Source: a virus. From it: DNA of 23,899 nt. The stretch spans positions 1-23,899 of the IMG/VR virus record IMGVR_UViG_3300018465_000014. One strand, written 5' to 3'. The position numbers and the translations under genes are program-made. Shown here piece after piece: positions 11,621 through 19,283 of the stretch; positions within the stretch are counted from its first letter, which is position 1; each line of letters opens with the position of its first letter. Below the pieces are notes generated by a model, which saw only the letters and a program-made list of their open reading frames with translations, was not told the origin of the DNA and made no database searches.

Positions 11621-13461
11621 GCGACAGCCCCGCCAAGGACGCGTTGCGCGTTGCCGCCGCGCCGCCGCACCACGCGCCGGAGAACGGCCAGGATCAGCGC
11701 GTCGAGCTCACCACCGGTGGACCTGATCTCCCACGCGTCGCCACCGCTGGCCGGCACCGCGCCGGCCGACTGGGTGGCCATGCGCTGACTGTCCGGCGCT
11801 GAGGCGACCTGCGAACCGGGCGGCGCCTTGATCAGTTCCGCCCCCTGTTCACCGACCCAGGTCCAGCCGGACACCGGCCCGCCCGCGGCGCGACCGCCGA
11901 TACCGGACGAATAGGTTCCCGACTGCTGTGCCATGTTCAGTTTTGCGCCACCGATCACGCGTACCCGGACGTTGACATCCTCGTCCTGGATACCGTCCAG
12001 CGCCGCATTGACCTTGTCCCGGAACCCGGCCACGGCGCGCGCCGCTGATTCCAGCTTCGGACCCAGTCCGGGAATCCATGAGAACGCGTGCGCCGCCGCG
12101 GTAACAATGGCTGAGAAAGTATCCAGCGTTACCCGCAGCACCATACGGAACGCGCTGAACCAGGCGGACGCCAGGAATCCGACTATCGGCAGGAGCACAG
12201 TGACGATGATTGTCCCGATCGCGGACAGGGTGCCGAGAATCTTCTGACCGTCCGGGCTGTTCGCCCAGTCGGCGAACGCTTTCGTGATGTTGCGGATCGA
12301 CTGCAACATGCTTTCGCCACCATCTCCAGCTTTCCAGATGGCGCCGAGTGCGCGACCAATGTCCCCGGCCATCAGTCGTAGGGTGTCCAGGTTGCGCAGT
12401 GCGGAGTCCAGCCACTCACCAAGACGGCCGGATTCCTTCATTTTGCGAATCCAGTCGGACGCAGCCTCAGCCGCATTCTTCATGCTGCCGGTCACGCGCT
12501 CCAGTCGGGGCGCTGCAACCTCAGCAATGTCGATGAACATCTGCGTGAATGGTCGAATGAGACCCATCACATTGTCAATCGACAGCGCAACCTTGTCGAG
12601 AATGAATTCAAGCTGGTTTTTCGCCCCGGAAAGCGTCAGAAATTCGACGAATTCCGTACGCGCCCACCGCAGAGAGTCGGCGATTCGGGGAAGAATGCGA
12701 TCCAATAGCGGTTTGAATGCCGCATTCAGCGCGTAAATCTCCCCGGACGCGCCCGCAAAGAACCGATTCTGGACCGTTTTCTGTAGGCCAGCGTATTCCT
12801 TGCGCAATTTGACGATAGTGCGAACCGCATCGGCCGCATTCGGCGCCAAATTCTTCAACGCCTGGTTGTATTTCTTCTGATCGCCCTCGATTCCGGCCTT
12901 GAGTGCGTCCCCGACGCCGGACAATGCCATCTTGAAAACGCCCATGATGGCGACACCGGCCAGCGCTGCGGGTGCGATCAGCTGGACGGCACCCGCGAGG
13001 GACACCAGGGCGGCCACCAGCGGCACAGCGACCGCCAGCAGCCCACCCAGTGCCAGTATGTACCCGCTGGCCGTGGCCGCCCCGCTGGCCATCGCCGGCC
13101 CGACCTTGCCGACGATTCCGGCCAGCCCGCCCATCGCGTTGCCCAGCACGCGCCCGATGCCGGTCAGCACCAGGAACGTGCGCCCCAACAGGTGGCTGCG
13201 TAGCTGTGTCGCCTGAGCCGCCTGAGCGGTGCTGAGAAACTGCCCGTTCGCTGCGCGCCACTGACCCCCCGCGCTGCGGTAGGCGCCGGCCAGCCCGTGC
13301 GTGGCGCGCGTGGTCGCGGTGAACTGCGTGCGCAGCCGGGTGAGTGCGCCGCTGACCTGCGTAGCCATGTTCCTGGCCGCCGCGGTGGTGGCCGACCAGG
13401 CACCCGCGCCGGTGGTGCGGGTGGCCACCACGATGTTGACGACGTTCGCCACGGTGGCCAC
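11617..13461 (-). CDS. Tail tape measure protein
   Basis: The 614-residue protein is helical and Ala-rich, with hydrophobic segments at about 120-185 and 415-450. A glycine-rich tail reads GGRAAGGPVSG, then VGEQGAELI, the GGPV and VGExGxELI pattern common at tape-measure C-termini. It follows the tail-assembly chaperone genes and precedes the tail-tip gene, the standard siphovirus order. At about 0.15 nm per residue the tail would be near 90 nm, a short to medium tail (established rule, rough estimate). The start is GTG 13461; AGGGGAAGG is very close to it, so the next in-frame GTG at 13452 is a possible true start. Confidence 0.87.
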   Translation of the reverse strand: MATVANVVNIVVATRTTGAGAWSATTAAARNMATQVSGALTRLRTQFTATTRATHGLAGAYRSAGGQWRAANGQFLSTAQAAQATQLRSHLLGRTFLVLTGIGRVLGNAMGGLAGIVGKVGPAMASGAATASGYILALGGLLAVAVPLVAALVSLAGAVQLIAPAALAGVAIMGVFKMALSGVGDALKAGIEGDQKKYNQALKNLAPNAADAVRTIVKLRKEYAGLQKTVQNRFFAGASGEIYALNAAFKPLLDRILPRIADSLRWARTEFVEFLTLSGAKNQLEFILDKVALSIDNVMGLIRPFTQMFIDIAEVAAPRLERVTGSMKNAAEAASDWIRKMKESGRLGEWLDSALRNLDTLRLMAGDIGRALGAIWKAGDGGESMLQSIRNITKAFADWANSPDGQKILGTLSAIGTIIVTVLLPIVGFLASAWFSAFRMVLRVTLDTFSAIVTAAAHAFSWIPGLGPKLESAARAVAGFRDKVNAALDGIQDEDVNVRVRVIGGAKLNMAQQSGTYSSGIGGRAAGGPVSGWTWVGEQGAELIKAPPGSQVASAPDSQRMATQSAGAVPASGGDAWEIRSTGGELDALILAVLRRVVRRRGGNAQRVLGGAVA

Positions 13462-13469
13462 CCCTTCCC

Positions 13470-14089
13470 CTATCCGACCGGCTCACCCGGTGACCGGTAC
13501 AGCGCTTCCACGTTCAACATGCGGAGGATGCTCGCATCCTCGTCGAGAATCTGCGACGGCAGACAATGGAATCGGTCACAGAGCGTCAGTATGGTGCGTA
13601 TCCGGTGGAGTTCGTGGTTGACTGCGGGGTCGGCGCCATCGGGATCGTCATCGGCGGGGAGGGCATCCCCGACGGCGCCGTACCGGATGGCGGCGCGGCC
13701 AAAGGGCTGTCGGCCGGTGCCTGTGTCACGGCGCCGACCCAGGCCGTGGTGACATCCATGACCAGGGGCATCTCTTCCCGGCCCAGGTGTTCCCGGTCAG
13801 CCGGAATCGGGGTGCCATCCTCTTCCTCCAGGTTCCAACTGTGCAGCTTCGCGGCCACCTTGTCGAGCAGCCGACCAGCCACCGTCATGGCCTCGGTGGG
13901 GTCGGCGCCCGCCTCGGGATCGATGCCGCGAAGACTGTCGATCAGCCCGGTCAGCTCGAACACCTCATCCATGCTCAAGCCGTAGAACTGGACGGCCAGA
14001 CCCTCCGAGCCGGTCTCCGGATCGGGTCCGTGCGCGTGCCCTTCCGGGAACGACACCCGGTAGATGGTCCGCTTTCGCCTGTGTCCCAT
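13470..14089 (-). CDS. Tail assembly chaperone GT, made by -1 frameshift
   Basis: The frame -1 to gene G continues past the G stop and is open down to the TAG at 13472-13470. It encodes a typical T extension: RAAIRYGAVGDALPADDD, then NHELHRIRTILTLCDRFHCL and a DEDASILRMLNVEALYR ending. A slip at CCCTTTG (13706-13700) joins 130 residues of G to 76 residues of T, giving 206 residues. As in lambda G/GT, the longer form would bring the tape measure and tail-tube subunits together and is not expected in the virion. The extension has no start codon of its own, so it is easily missed. Its stop lies 8 bases before the tape measure start. Confidence 0.85.
13586..14089 (-). CDS. Tail assembly chaperone G
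   Basis: The 167-residue zero-frame product starts at ATG 14089 after GGGGGAAG. Residues 1-110 form the conserved-looking part (TIYRVSFPEG near the start, LSMDEVFELTGLIDSLRGID, HSWNLEEEDGTPIPADREHL). The segment WNLEEEDGTPI is typical of actinophage G chaperones. The last 37 residues (after the slip site) are Pro/Ser/Thr-rich and look unconstrained, as expected for the minor length of zero-frame sequence beyond a frameshift site. It lies between the tail-tube protein and the tape measure. Confidence 0.85.
   Translation of the reverse strand: MGHRRKRTIYRVSFPEGHAHGPDPETGSEGLAVQFYGLSMDEVFELTGLIDSLRGIDPEAGADPTEAMTVAGRLLDKVAAKLHSWNLEEEDGTPIPADREHLGREEMPLVMDVTTAWVGAVTQAPADSPLAAPPSGTAPSGMPSPPMTIPMAPTPQSTTNSTGYAPY
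13700..13706 (-). other. -1 ribosomal slippery heptamer CCCTTTG
   Basis: On the minus strand the zero frame reads AGC CCT TTG GCC, so C-CCT-TTG fits the X-XXY-YYZ rule. After a one-base backward slip the P and A site tRNAs would re-pair with CCC and TTT, and reading would continue with GGC CGC GCC. The downstream sequence is GC-rich and could form a stimulatory structure, but I did not find a clear pseudoknot by eye. Confidence 0.82.
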
Positions 14090-14135
14090 TGCGCTTCCCC
14101 CATGATGTATGTTACGGTTATCTGTGTCGGGCTAC

Positions 14136-14546
14136 TTACGACCAGGTCGGCACCACGCCGTCGGCCAGCACGCCCGGGGCCTGCCACGTGAATTCGCCAC
14201 TCTGTGGGCGGGTCAGCTGGTAGTCGGTGTAGAAGATCTCCGGTGCCAGCGACACCCCGCCGTGGCCAAGCGATGTCGTGCGCGCGACGCTGGTGGACGG
14301 CACGGTGCGGAACACGGCGTGTGCGGTAGTGGTCGCCGCCGGGTTGAACACCCCATTGAAGGTCACCGAACAGTCGGCCAGCAGCAGCAGCCGGGAAATG
14401 CCACTCTGATCGACGCCGGTCGCGTCCTGGACCGCGCGCGGGGTCGACACCTCGAAGTTCGTGATGTCGTTGCGGATGTCGCGCGGGGTACCGCCCGAGT
14501 CATCGATGCTGACTGTCGTGATCGCCAAACCGGTCGTCTTGGCCAT
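14136..14546 (-). CDS. Tail-tube-like protein (second copy)
   Basis: The 136-residue protein begins MAKTTGLAITTVSIDDSGG and continues DIRNDITNFEVSTPRAVQD, TGVDQSGISRLLLLADCSV and GVFNP. This matches my recollection of short tail-tube proteins from Streptomyces phages. It directly precedes the G/GT chaperone genes, the expected position for the main tail-tube protein. The larger protein at 15240 starts in a similar way (MTKSTGL), so the window has two tube-like proteins. Which one forms the tube shaft is not clear from sequence. The start ATG is 3 bases after the preceding stop. Confidence 0.7.
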   Translation of the reverse strand: MAKTTGLAITTVSIDDSGGTPRDIRNDITNFEVSTPRAVQDATGVDQSGISRLLLLADCSVTFNGVFNPAATTTAHAVFRTVPSTSVARTTSLGHGGVSLAPEIFYTDYQLTRPQSGEFTWQAPGVLADGVVPTWS

Positions 14547-14549
14547 GAT

Positions 14550-14762
14550 CTACTCGCTCTCTTCCGGGACCTGTTCCCGCTTGATCTCGATCCCGGCGAG
14601 GGTCTGTATCACCCGGATCACTGACGAGTCCGCAACGCGTTCGATGTACACCTTCGGGATGTCGCTGGCGTTGATGTCGATGACGACGCGAACCGTGTTG
14701 CTGTCCGCCAGCCCGGCCGCGCGTAGAGTCTCGAAAAAGGCGTTTGGGACAAATTTCGTCAC
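14550..14762 (-). CDS. Small protein between tail-tube genes
   Basis: The 70-residue product has a helical start (NAFFETLRAAGLADSNTVRV) and beta-like middle (VVIDINASDIPKVYIERVAD), then an acidic tail (VPEESE). It starts at GTG 14762, two bases after the preceding stop. I do not recognise it, but its place in a tightly packed run of tail genes argues that it is a real tail or assembly gene. Confidence 0.6.
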   Translation of the reverse strand: MTKFVPNAFFETLRAAGLADSNTVRVVIDINASDIPKVYIERVADSSVIRVIQTLAGIEIKREQVPEESE

Positions 14763-14764
14763 GG

Positions 14765-15226
14765 TCAGCCCCTCTGCTGTTCGGTCGCGATCGCGTCCTG
14801 GTGGGTCGCGAAGTCCTCGACCCAGTCATCGGTGCGGGTGTGCCGACGGATCACGGGACGCTGCGGGCCGGCCAGCCGCCAGTCGCCAGCGTGCACCAGC
14901 GCGATCGGCTCACGCTCCAGGGTCACCGTGTGCTGCTGGAAGCAGTCCTGCCCCGGTGGGAAGATCAGCGTCACGGTCGACTCTCCGACGGTTGGCGCCT
15001 CACTGTAGGACCGTCCACTGTGGAGACGAATCCAGTTCAACGCTTCAGCCTGAGCGGGGATGTTCGGATCGAGCACCGTCATCCATCCCTGCTCGCGCTG
15101 CGCGCACCCGACCTGCGCGCAGCGCGCCGGCTTGCGGTGGGTCGCCGCTGGGAATGCCAGCCGGTACGTCTTGTATGCCTGTGCTGGGCCGACCGGTGCC
15201 GGCCTGTTGAGTCCCCCCGCGAACAT
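14765..15226 (-). CDS. Conserved actinophage tail-region protein with cysteines
   Basis: The product is 153 residues from ATG 15226, chosen because GGGAGG is 6 bases upstream; the ATG at 15232 directly touches that ribosome binding site. The sequence FAGGLNRPAPVGPAQAYKTY, AATHRKPARCAQVGCAQREQ, then HSGRSYSE, FPPGQDCF and DWVEDFATHQD follows a pattern I recall from conserved hypothetical proteins of Streptomyces phages. The three cysteines (C-x5-C and a later C) may bind metal. Its role is unknown; a minor tail or neck component is likely from context. Confidence 0.68.
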   Translation of the reverse strand: MFAGGLNRPAPVGPAQAYKTYRLAFPAATHRKPARCAQVGCAQREQGWMTVLDPNIPAQAEALNWIRLHSGRSYSEAPTVGESTVTLIFPPGQDCFQQHTVTLEREPIALVHAGDWRLAGPQRPVIRRHTRTDDWVEDFATHQDAIATEQQRG

Positions 15227-15239
15227 CCGCATCCTCCCG

Positions 15240-15983
15240 TCAGAACGCGACCGCGGTCGCGTTCACCGTGACCCCGACCGCGAACGTCGCCGTCGTGAAC
15301 GTACCGGTACTGACCAAGCGTAGGTACCGCTCAACGTTACCGGCGATGGCCACGCGCTGGGTCACGTTGTCGGCGCTCACCGCGGTGAAAGCGGCGCCCG
15401 CCAGATCAGCCCACGCGTCGGCGCCACCGTTGTCACTGGACTGCTGAAGCTTCAGCGTGATCGAGGTGCCGGTGAAGTCGGTCGCCTGCAACCACATCTG
15501 GAGACCGTTGGTGCCGGCCGCGCCGAAATCCACCGACGAACCGTTGGTCGCTGCGGTGTCGGTGCGCATCCCCGCGGTCAGCAGGTCGCCCCATTCGACC
15601 CCGTAATCGGTACTCTCGACGGTTGTCTTGCACAGTAGTGACCCGTCGGACGGCCGGCTCATGTCGTAGGTGACCTGCTTACCGACCGCAGCCAGGACCG
15701 GCGCGCCGAGCGTCTGTGCGGTCATCACCATGACGTGCACGTCATCAGTCGGCATCGCGGACAACCGCTCGTGTGCCTCGCCAGCGGCATCCCCGGTGTA
15801 GAACGTGGTCACCTCGATCCCGCCGGTACGCGCGAGACCGGTCCTGGCCATGGCGCTCTGCGTGATGTCGTTGATGTCCCACGTGGCCGACCCGCCGCGG
15901 ATGGTGTCGAACGCGGCGGTGGTGCCGGAGATGTCGTATCCACCGACCAGGAAACGCATCCCGAGCCCGGTGCTCTTGGTCAC
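15240..15983 (-). CDS. Major tail protein-like, 247 residues
   Basis: The protein begins MTKSTGLGMRFLVGGYDISG, a start I associate with actinophage major tail proteins. The first 150 residues hold the tube-like fold (GGSATWDINDITQSAMARTG, HERLSAMPTDDVHVMV). Residues about 155-247 form an added beta domain (LKLQQSSDNGGADAWADLAG, NVERYLRLVSTGTFTTATFA) of the kind found as surface decoration on tail tubes. The start is GTG 15983, with GAGGGGGAA upstream. It follows the presumed tail terminator, the usual order. Confidence 0.75.
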   Translation of the reverse strand: MTKSTGLGMRFLVGGYDISGTTAAFDTIRGGSATWDINDITQSAMARTGLARTGGIEVTTFYTGDAAGEAHERLSAMPTDDVHVMVMTAQTLGAPVLAAVGKQVTYDMSRPSDGSLLCKTTVESTDYGVEWGDLLTAGMRTDTAATNGSSVDFGAAGTNGLQMWLQATDFTGTSITLKLQQSSDNGGADAWADLAGAAFTAVSADNVTQRVAIAGNVERYLRLVSTGTFTTATFAVGVTVNATAVAF

Positions 15984-15996
15984 GGCCGGTTCCCCC

Positions 15997-16461
15997 TCAC
16001 TCCGCCTGGTCGAACGCGTCCGCGACGATCACTGGCATTGTAACCGTGCCGAGTCTGAACATGGCTCCGTCAACGCTGGCATACCCGTACCGGCAGTTCA
16101 GGCGGGTGCCGTGCGCGCCGAGCAGGTCAACGTGGTACCCCAGTCCAGCGCGCACGCCGAACTGGCCGATCAGCGCACCCATGACCAGCGCGCCGACGCT
16201 CAACGCCTCAGCTTCAACGGTCGCGGACGCGACATCGCCGGACACCAGCGGCAGAAAGAATTCGATCTTGAATTCCACCCGCAACGCCGCGACAGCCAGC
16301 CCGGACATGCCCGGGGCGGTCGCCACGTCGACCAGGGTTACCGCGCACAGGCGCGCGGTCGGGATGACGGCCGGCTCACCGGCGATCACCCGGTCGAACC
16401 GGCCCAGCGACTTGAGCGGGCCGGTCACTCCGGTGAGCAGGTTATTCGCGTCGAACGCCAT
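15997..16461 (-). CDS. Probable tail terminator
   Basis: The 154-residue protein has a helical N-terminus (NNLLTGVTGPLKSLGRFDRV) followed by long beta strands (ARLCAVTLVDVATAP, LRVEFKIEFFLPLVSGDVAS), and ends in an acidic VIVADAFDQAE. There is no direct motif. It is placed between the HK97 gp10-like protein and the major tail protein. That is where the tail terminator (lambda gpU-like) normally lies, and its size fits. The assignment is therefore mainly positional. Confidence 0.55.
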   Translation of the reverse strand: MAFDANNLLTGVTGPLKSLGRFDRVIAGEPAVIPTARLCAVTLVDVATAPGMSGLAVAALRVEFKIEFFLPLVSGDVASATVEAEALSVGALVMGALIGQFGVRAGLGYHVDLLGAHGTRLNCRYGYASVDGAMFRLGTVTMPVIVADAFDQAE

Positions 16462-16465
16462 CAGC

Positions 16466-16855
16466 TCACCCGTTCAGTCTGCGGACCAGACGACCGATGA
16501 CCCGGTCACCGATCCGGCGGATCATGACGTCCAGTCGGCGTGCGGTCCGGGCGAACACGTGGTACCCGGCGAACCGGGTGACCGGCGCGTTACGGCTACC
16601 CGTGCCCTCCAGCCACGCGCTGTAGATCACCGGGTTGTCCAGCACCACGTCACCACCGACGCGCCGCGAGCGCAACCGGGTGACGTAGTACGGGGTCTGC
16701 TTGCGCAGCACGCGGTTGAATTCCGTACGCAGGATGCGGATGCCCTGCTCGCCAGCCTCGTCCTCGATCTCGTCCGCGGCCTGTTCGAGTAGGCGCGGCA
16801 CGCTGTGCCGCCAGAGCGGACCGCGGGTGTTCGTGTCGATGTCGATGTCGATCAT
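16466..16855 (-). CDS. HK97 gp10-like neck/tail-completion protein
   Basis: The 129-residue protein has the order typical of HK97 gp10-like proteins. A helix (LLEQAADEIEDEAGEQGIRI) leads to LRTEFNRVLRKQTPYYVTRL, a beta segment VVLDNPVIYSAWLEGTGSRN, and an Arg-rich helical end (RIGDRVIGRLVRRL). The Y-x-x-W-L-E-x-G step is the best family marker. These proteins help join head and tail. Stop and start overlap by one base with the connector gene (TGATG). Confidence 0.75.
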   Translation of the reverse strand: MIDIDIDTNTRGPLWRHSVPRLLEQAADEIEDEAGEQGIRILRTEFNRVLRKQTPYYVTRLRSRRVGGDVVLDNPVIYSAWLEGTGSRNAPVTRFAGYHVFARTARRLDVMIRRIGDRVIGRLVRRLNG

Positions 16856-17907
16856 CAGACAGCCCGCGCCCGGACCCGGTGGCGGTACAGTGCCTCGATC
16901 TGCTTACGCGCCTGAGCCAGCCCGCGGCCGGCCACCTCCCGCACGTTCTCGCCCGTGCCCAACTGGCGCGCGTACGCGGCGTGCTCCTGCATCAGGGTTC
17001 CGAGAGTGTTCGCGCGCACGAACATACGCACGGGGCCGGGCGCGCGGTAGCGGGTGGTGATCGCACCGGCATTGTGGGTGGTCGCCGTGGTGCCGACCGC
17101 GCCGCGTTCAACGGTCAGGCTGCGCGGCGCGTAGATCGGCGTGGTGATCGTGTGCGCGGCCAGCGTGGTGCCGGCGGTCGCGCGTTCGACCACCGCCGTG
17201 GTGCCGGTCATCGCGAGCACGTTCATGCGCTCGGCGTCCACCATGATCTGCTCGCCGGCCATGAACGCGGTAGCACTCCCCACCGGGATCGACACCACCG
17301 CGTCATCAGATGCCAGCGCGACGCCGGTGGTAACGCCGGTGTCGGACCAGGTCCGATCGGTCACGATCATGCGTTCGGTGCCGATCTTGATCAGGTCACC
17401 GATACCGACCTTATGCGCGTAGTCGACCGTGACCGTGGTCGCCGAACTGGTCAGTGAACCGGTGGTCAACCCGACCAGCTGTGCATCGTCGTTGAAGCCG
17501 AACCAGCCGAGCAGCGCCACGCTGCGCTGCGGGGTGGCCAGCGCGGCGAATGCCGCAGCACTGGCCCGGTCGATCTCGATCCGGTTGTACGGCGGGCCGG
17601 TGTCCGGCCGCAGGAACCGATCATCGGCGCTGATCACCACCCCGCCGGACGTGACGCTCTCCAGACTGATCAGCTCATCGTCACCCAGATGCAGGACCAA
17701 CGCCTCCTGTGTGCGCGCCGGCCAGTCCTTGTACCTGGTGCCGTACTGCGGATGGAACACCCGGGCCGCGTCGAGCTCGATCGAGCGTGAGCTGTGCTCC
17801 AGGATCTCGCCGATCACCGCGACGGTCTCAGGGGTGGCCGTCCCGCGCAGCACGCGTAGCACATCCTCAACCGTGGCGTACCACACGCCTGGTGTGCCCT
17901 TGATCAT
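16855..17907 (-). CDS. Head-tail connector with central beta-repeat insertion
   Basis: The 350-residue protein starts with a connector-like helical domain (WYATVEDVLRVLRGT, then SSRSIELDAARVFHP). It continues YKDWPARTQEALVLHLGDDE, as in gp6-like connector proteins with an added substrate-like lid. Residues about 145-290 are beta-rich and carry two copies of a unit of the type GTERMIVTDRTW and DAERMNVLAMTGTTAVVERA, GTTLAAH and GTTATTH. The C-terminus returns to helices (LMQEHAAYARQLG, GLAQARKQIEALYRHR). The connector is long because of the insertion. The start overlaps the previous stop (ATGA). Confidence 0.65.
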   Translation of the reverse strand: MIKGTPGVWYATVEDVLRVLRGTATPETVAVIGEILEHSSRSIELDAARVFHPQYGTRYKDWPARTQEALVLHLGDDELISLESVTSGGVVISADDRFLRPDTGPPYNRIEIDRASAAAFAALATPQRSVALLGWFGFNDDAQLVGLTTGSLTSSATTVTVDYAHKVGIGDLIKIGTERMIVTDRTWSDTGVTTGVALASDDAVVSIPVGSATAFMAGEQIMVDAERMNVLAMTGTTAVVERATAGTTLAAHTITTPIYAPRSLTVERGAVGTTATTHNAGAITTRYRAPGPVRMFVRANTLGTLMQEHAAYARQLGTGENVREVAGRGLAQARKQIEALYRHRVRARAV

Positions 17908-18842
17908 TCCCAGCCCCCGCCCATCGGATCAGTGCGCGGGTCCCACGGTACCCGTGCCTGGTCTTCCTCGTCCCACGCACGTGCCTGCTCCAGCACCGCG
18001 AGCAGGCCGTACCAGGAACCAGGGGTTTCCGCCTCAGCGACCGGTGCGGAGGACAACCCGGCTGCGGTCGCGGTCGCGCGAGGGGATGTCGCGCTGCCGA
18101 CACCACTGACCGGAACCGCACCGGTGGCGACCACCGTCGCGGTCGGACTGGTAGCGCTCCCAGTGCCGGTCACGCGCACGGTCGCGCTGGCGGTCGCGGT
18201 CGCGCGGGGGGATGTCACACCGGCGGTCGCGCGTACCGTCGCCGTGCCGCTGGCGGTCGCCGTGGCACGCGGGGAGGTGGGCGATCCCTCGCCGGTCACC
18301 GCCTCGGATTCGGCCGGCTCATCGTCGAGATCGGTGAAGTAGTCCGGTGTCCCGAACACACTCGACGGATAGGCGACCGCCGCACCCTCATTGAACGTAC
18401 CGTTGCGGACGACACCCAGGCCGATCGGGTCGGTGCCCGACTGGACGATGGTGATCCCGTTCGCAGTGATGCCGGCCGACCCGAGAGCGCCAGCTGTCCG
18501 GACGAACCGGCCGTTGCTCGCGTGCACCACCGCCGCGTAGACCTTGGTGGTGACCACGGCCTGTGCACCGCTCAGCTCAACGCGATTCCAGCCGGCTGCG
18601 GTGTCCGCGTGCGCGACCGATCCGGACGCGAGCAGGGTACCGGCGCCCGGGCCAGGGTCATCGACCGTCGTCACTTCATAGAGCGCCACGGTGTAGGTAC
18701 CGCTGGACGTGGTGGGACGGTAGAACCACACGGCGTACACGGTGCGGTTGCTCGCAAAGATGATCTTGTTGCCGGTGGTGATGGCCGCGCCGTTGTCAAG
18801 ATCGGCATCATCCGGTGATGTCTCGCCGTGCGCCCGGGCCAT
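17904..18842 (-). CDS. DUF4082-like protein with 21-residue repeats, accessory head/neck protein
   Basis: The 312-residue protein has three parts. Residues about 18-165 form a beta sandwich (GNKIIFASNRTVYAVWFYRP, YTVALYEVTT, WNRVELSGAQAVVTTKVYAA) resembling DUF4082, a putative surface/adhesion domain. Residues 189-262 are Ala/Thr/Val-rich repeats with TSPRATATA starting exactly every 21 residues. The end (GSWYGLLAVLEQARAWDEED) recalls the start of a separate short protein found in this position in Streptomyces phages, so this gene may be a fusion. It lies between capsid genes and the connector. A particle-surface role is suggested, unproven. Confidence 0.6.
   Translation of the reverse strand: MARAHGETSPDDADLDNGAAITTGNKIIFASNRTVYAVWFYRPTTSSGTYTVALYEVTTVDDPGPGAGTLLASGSVAHADTAAGWNRVELSGAQAVVTTKVYAAVVHASNGRFVRTAGALGSAGITANGITIVQSGTDPIGLGVVRNGTFNEGAAVAYPSSVFGTPDYFTDLDDEPAESEAVTGEGSPTSPRATATASGTATVRATAGVTSPRATATASATVRVTGTGSATSPTATVVATGAVPVSGVGSATSPRATATAAGLSSAPVAEAETPGSWYGLLAVLEQARAWDEEDQARVPWDPRTDPMGGGWE
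18057..18278 (-). repeat. 3.5 tandem 63-bp repeats inside the DUF4082-like gene
   Basis: In the protein the motif TSP-[RT]-ATATA recurs at residues 189, 210, 231 and 252, an exact 21-residue (63-bp) period. The copies are diverged: the third reads TSPTATVVATG. The two flanking parts of each unit alternate Ala/Thr/Val with Gly, which suggests an extended or beta-spacer stalk. Confidence 0.8.
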
Positions 18843-18851
18843 CAGGCCAGC

Positions 18852-19265
18852 CTACGGCTGGGTGATGACAAAGGAGGTGATCGAGAACGCCACGTCCTGC
18901 ACCAGGCTGGTTGTGTTCAGCGTCAGATCACCGCCACCACCGGTAGTGGTAATCGTCCCATCGACGCAGCCGGTGTTGTCGCTGTTCACCAGCCGGAAAT
19001 AGCCAGCCGTACCGGTCGCGTTCGCGGCGGTGTCCTCGACAGCCGGGGAGATGTCGAGCGTGATGGCGCGCGCCGACGCGTCCCCGAACGCGGGATCGCT
19101 CAGCGTGCACTCAGCGAGCAGGGTACCGGTGGCCGCGTCGTCCGGGCTGGTCGGCTTGGCGCCGCTGTAGATGCGAAGCTTCCCCGCGCCGGACCCGCTG
19201 TTGACCTGTGCATCGATCGCGTCCGCCATCGCGTTCGCGGTCGCGATGCTGAAGCTGAGCGCCAC
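18852..19265 (-). CDS. Beta-rich virion-region protein
   Basis: The 137-residue protein begins MALSFSIATANAMADAID, then GKLRIYSGAKPTSPDDAATG and TLLAECTLSDPAFG. This pattern, a helix followed by KLRIY-G-P and a D-P-A-F motif, occurs in many short phage proteins encoded near head genes (family recalled, function not established). The C-terminal half is beta-rich (AGYFRLVNSDNTGCVDGTI). It is part of the six-gene accessory block between the capsid protein and the connector. A decoration or head-surface role is an inference. Confidence 0.65.
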   Translation of the reverse strand: MALSFSIATANAMADAIDAQVNSGSGAGKLRIYSGAKPTSPDDAATGTLLAECTLSDPAFGDASARAITLDISPAVEDTAANATGTAGYFRLVNSDNTGCVDGTITTTGGGGDLTLNTTSLVQDVAFSITSFVITQP

Positions 19266-19283
19266 CGGTACCCCCCTGTACTG

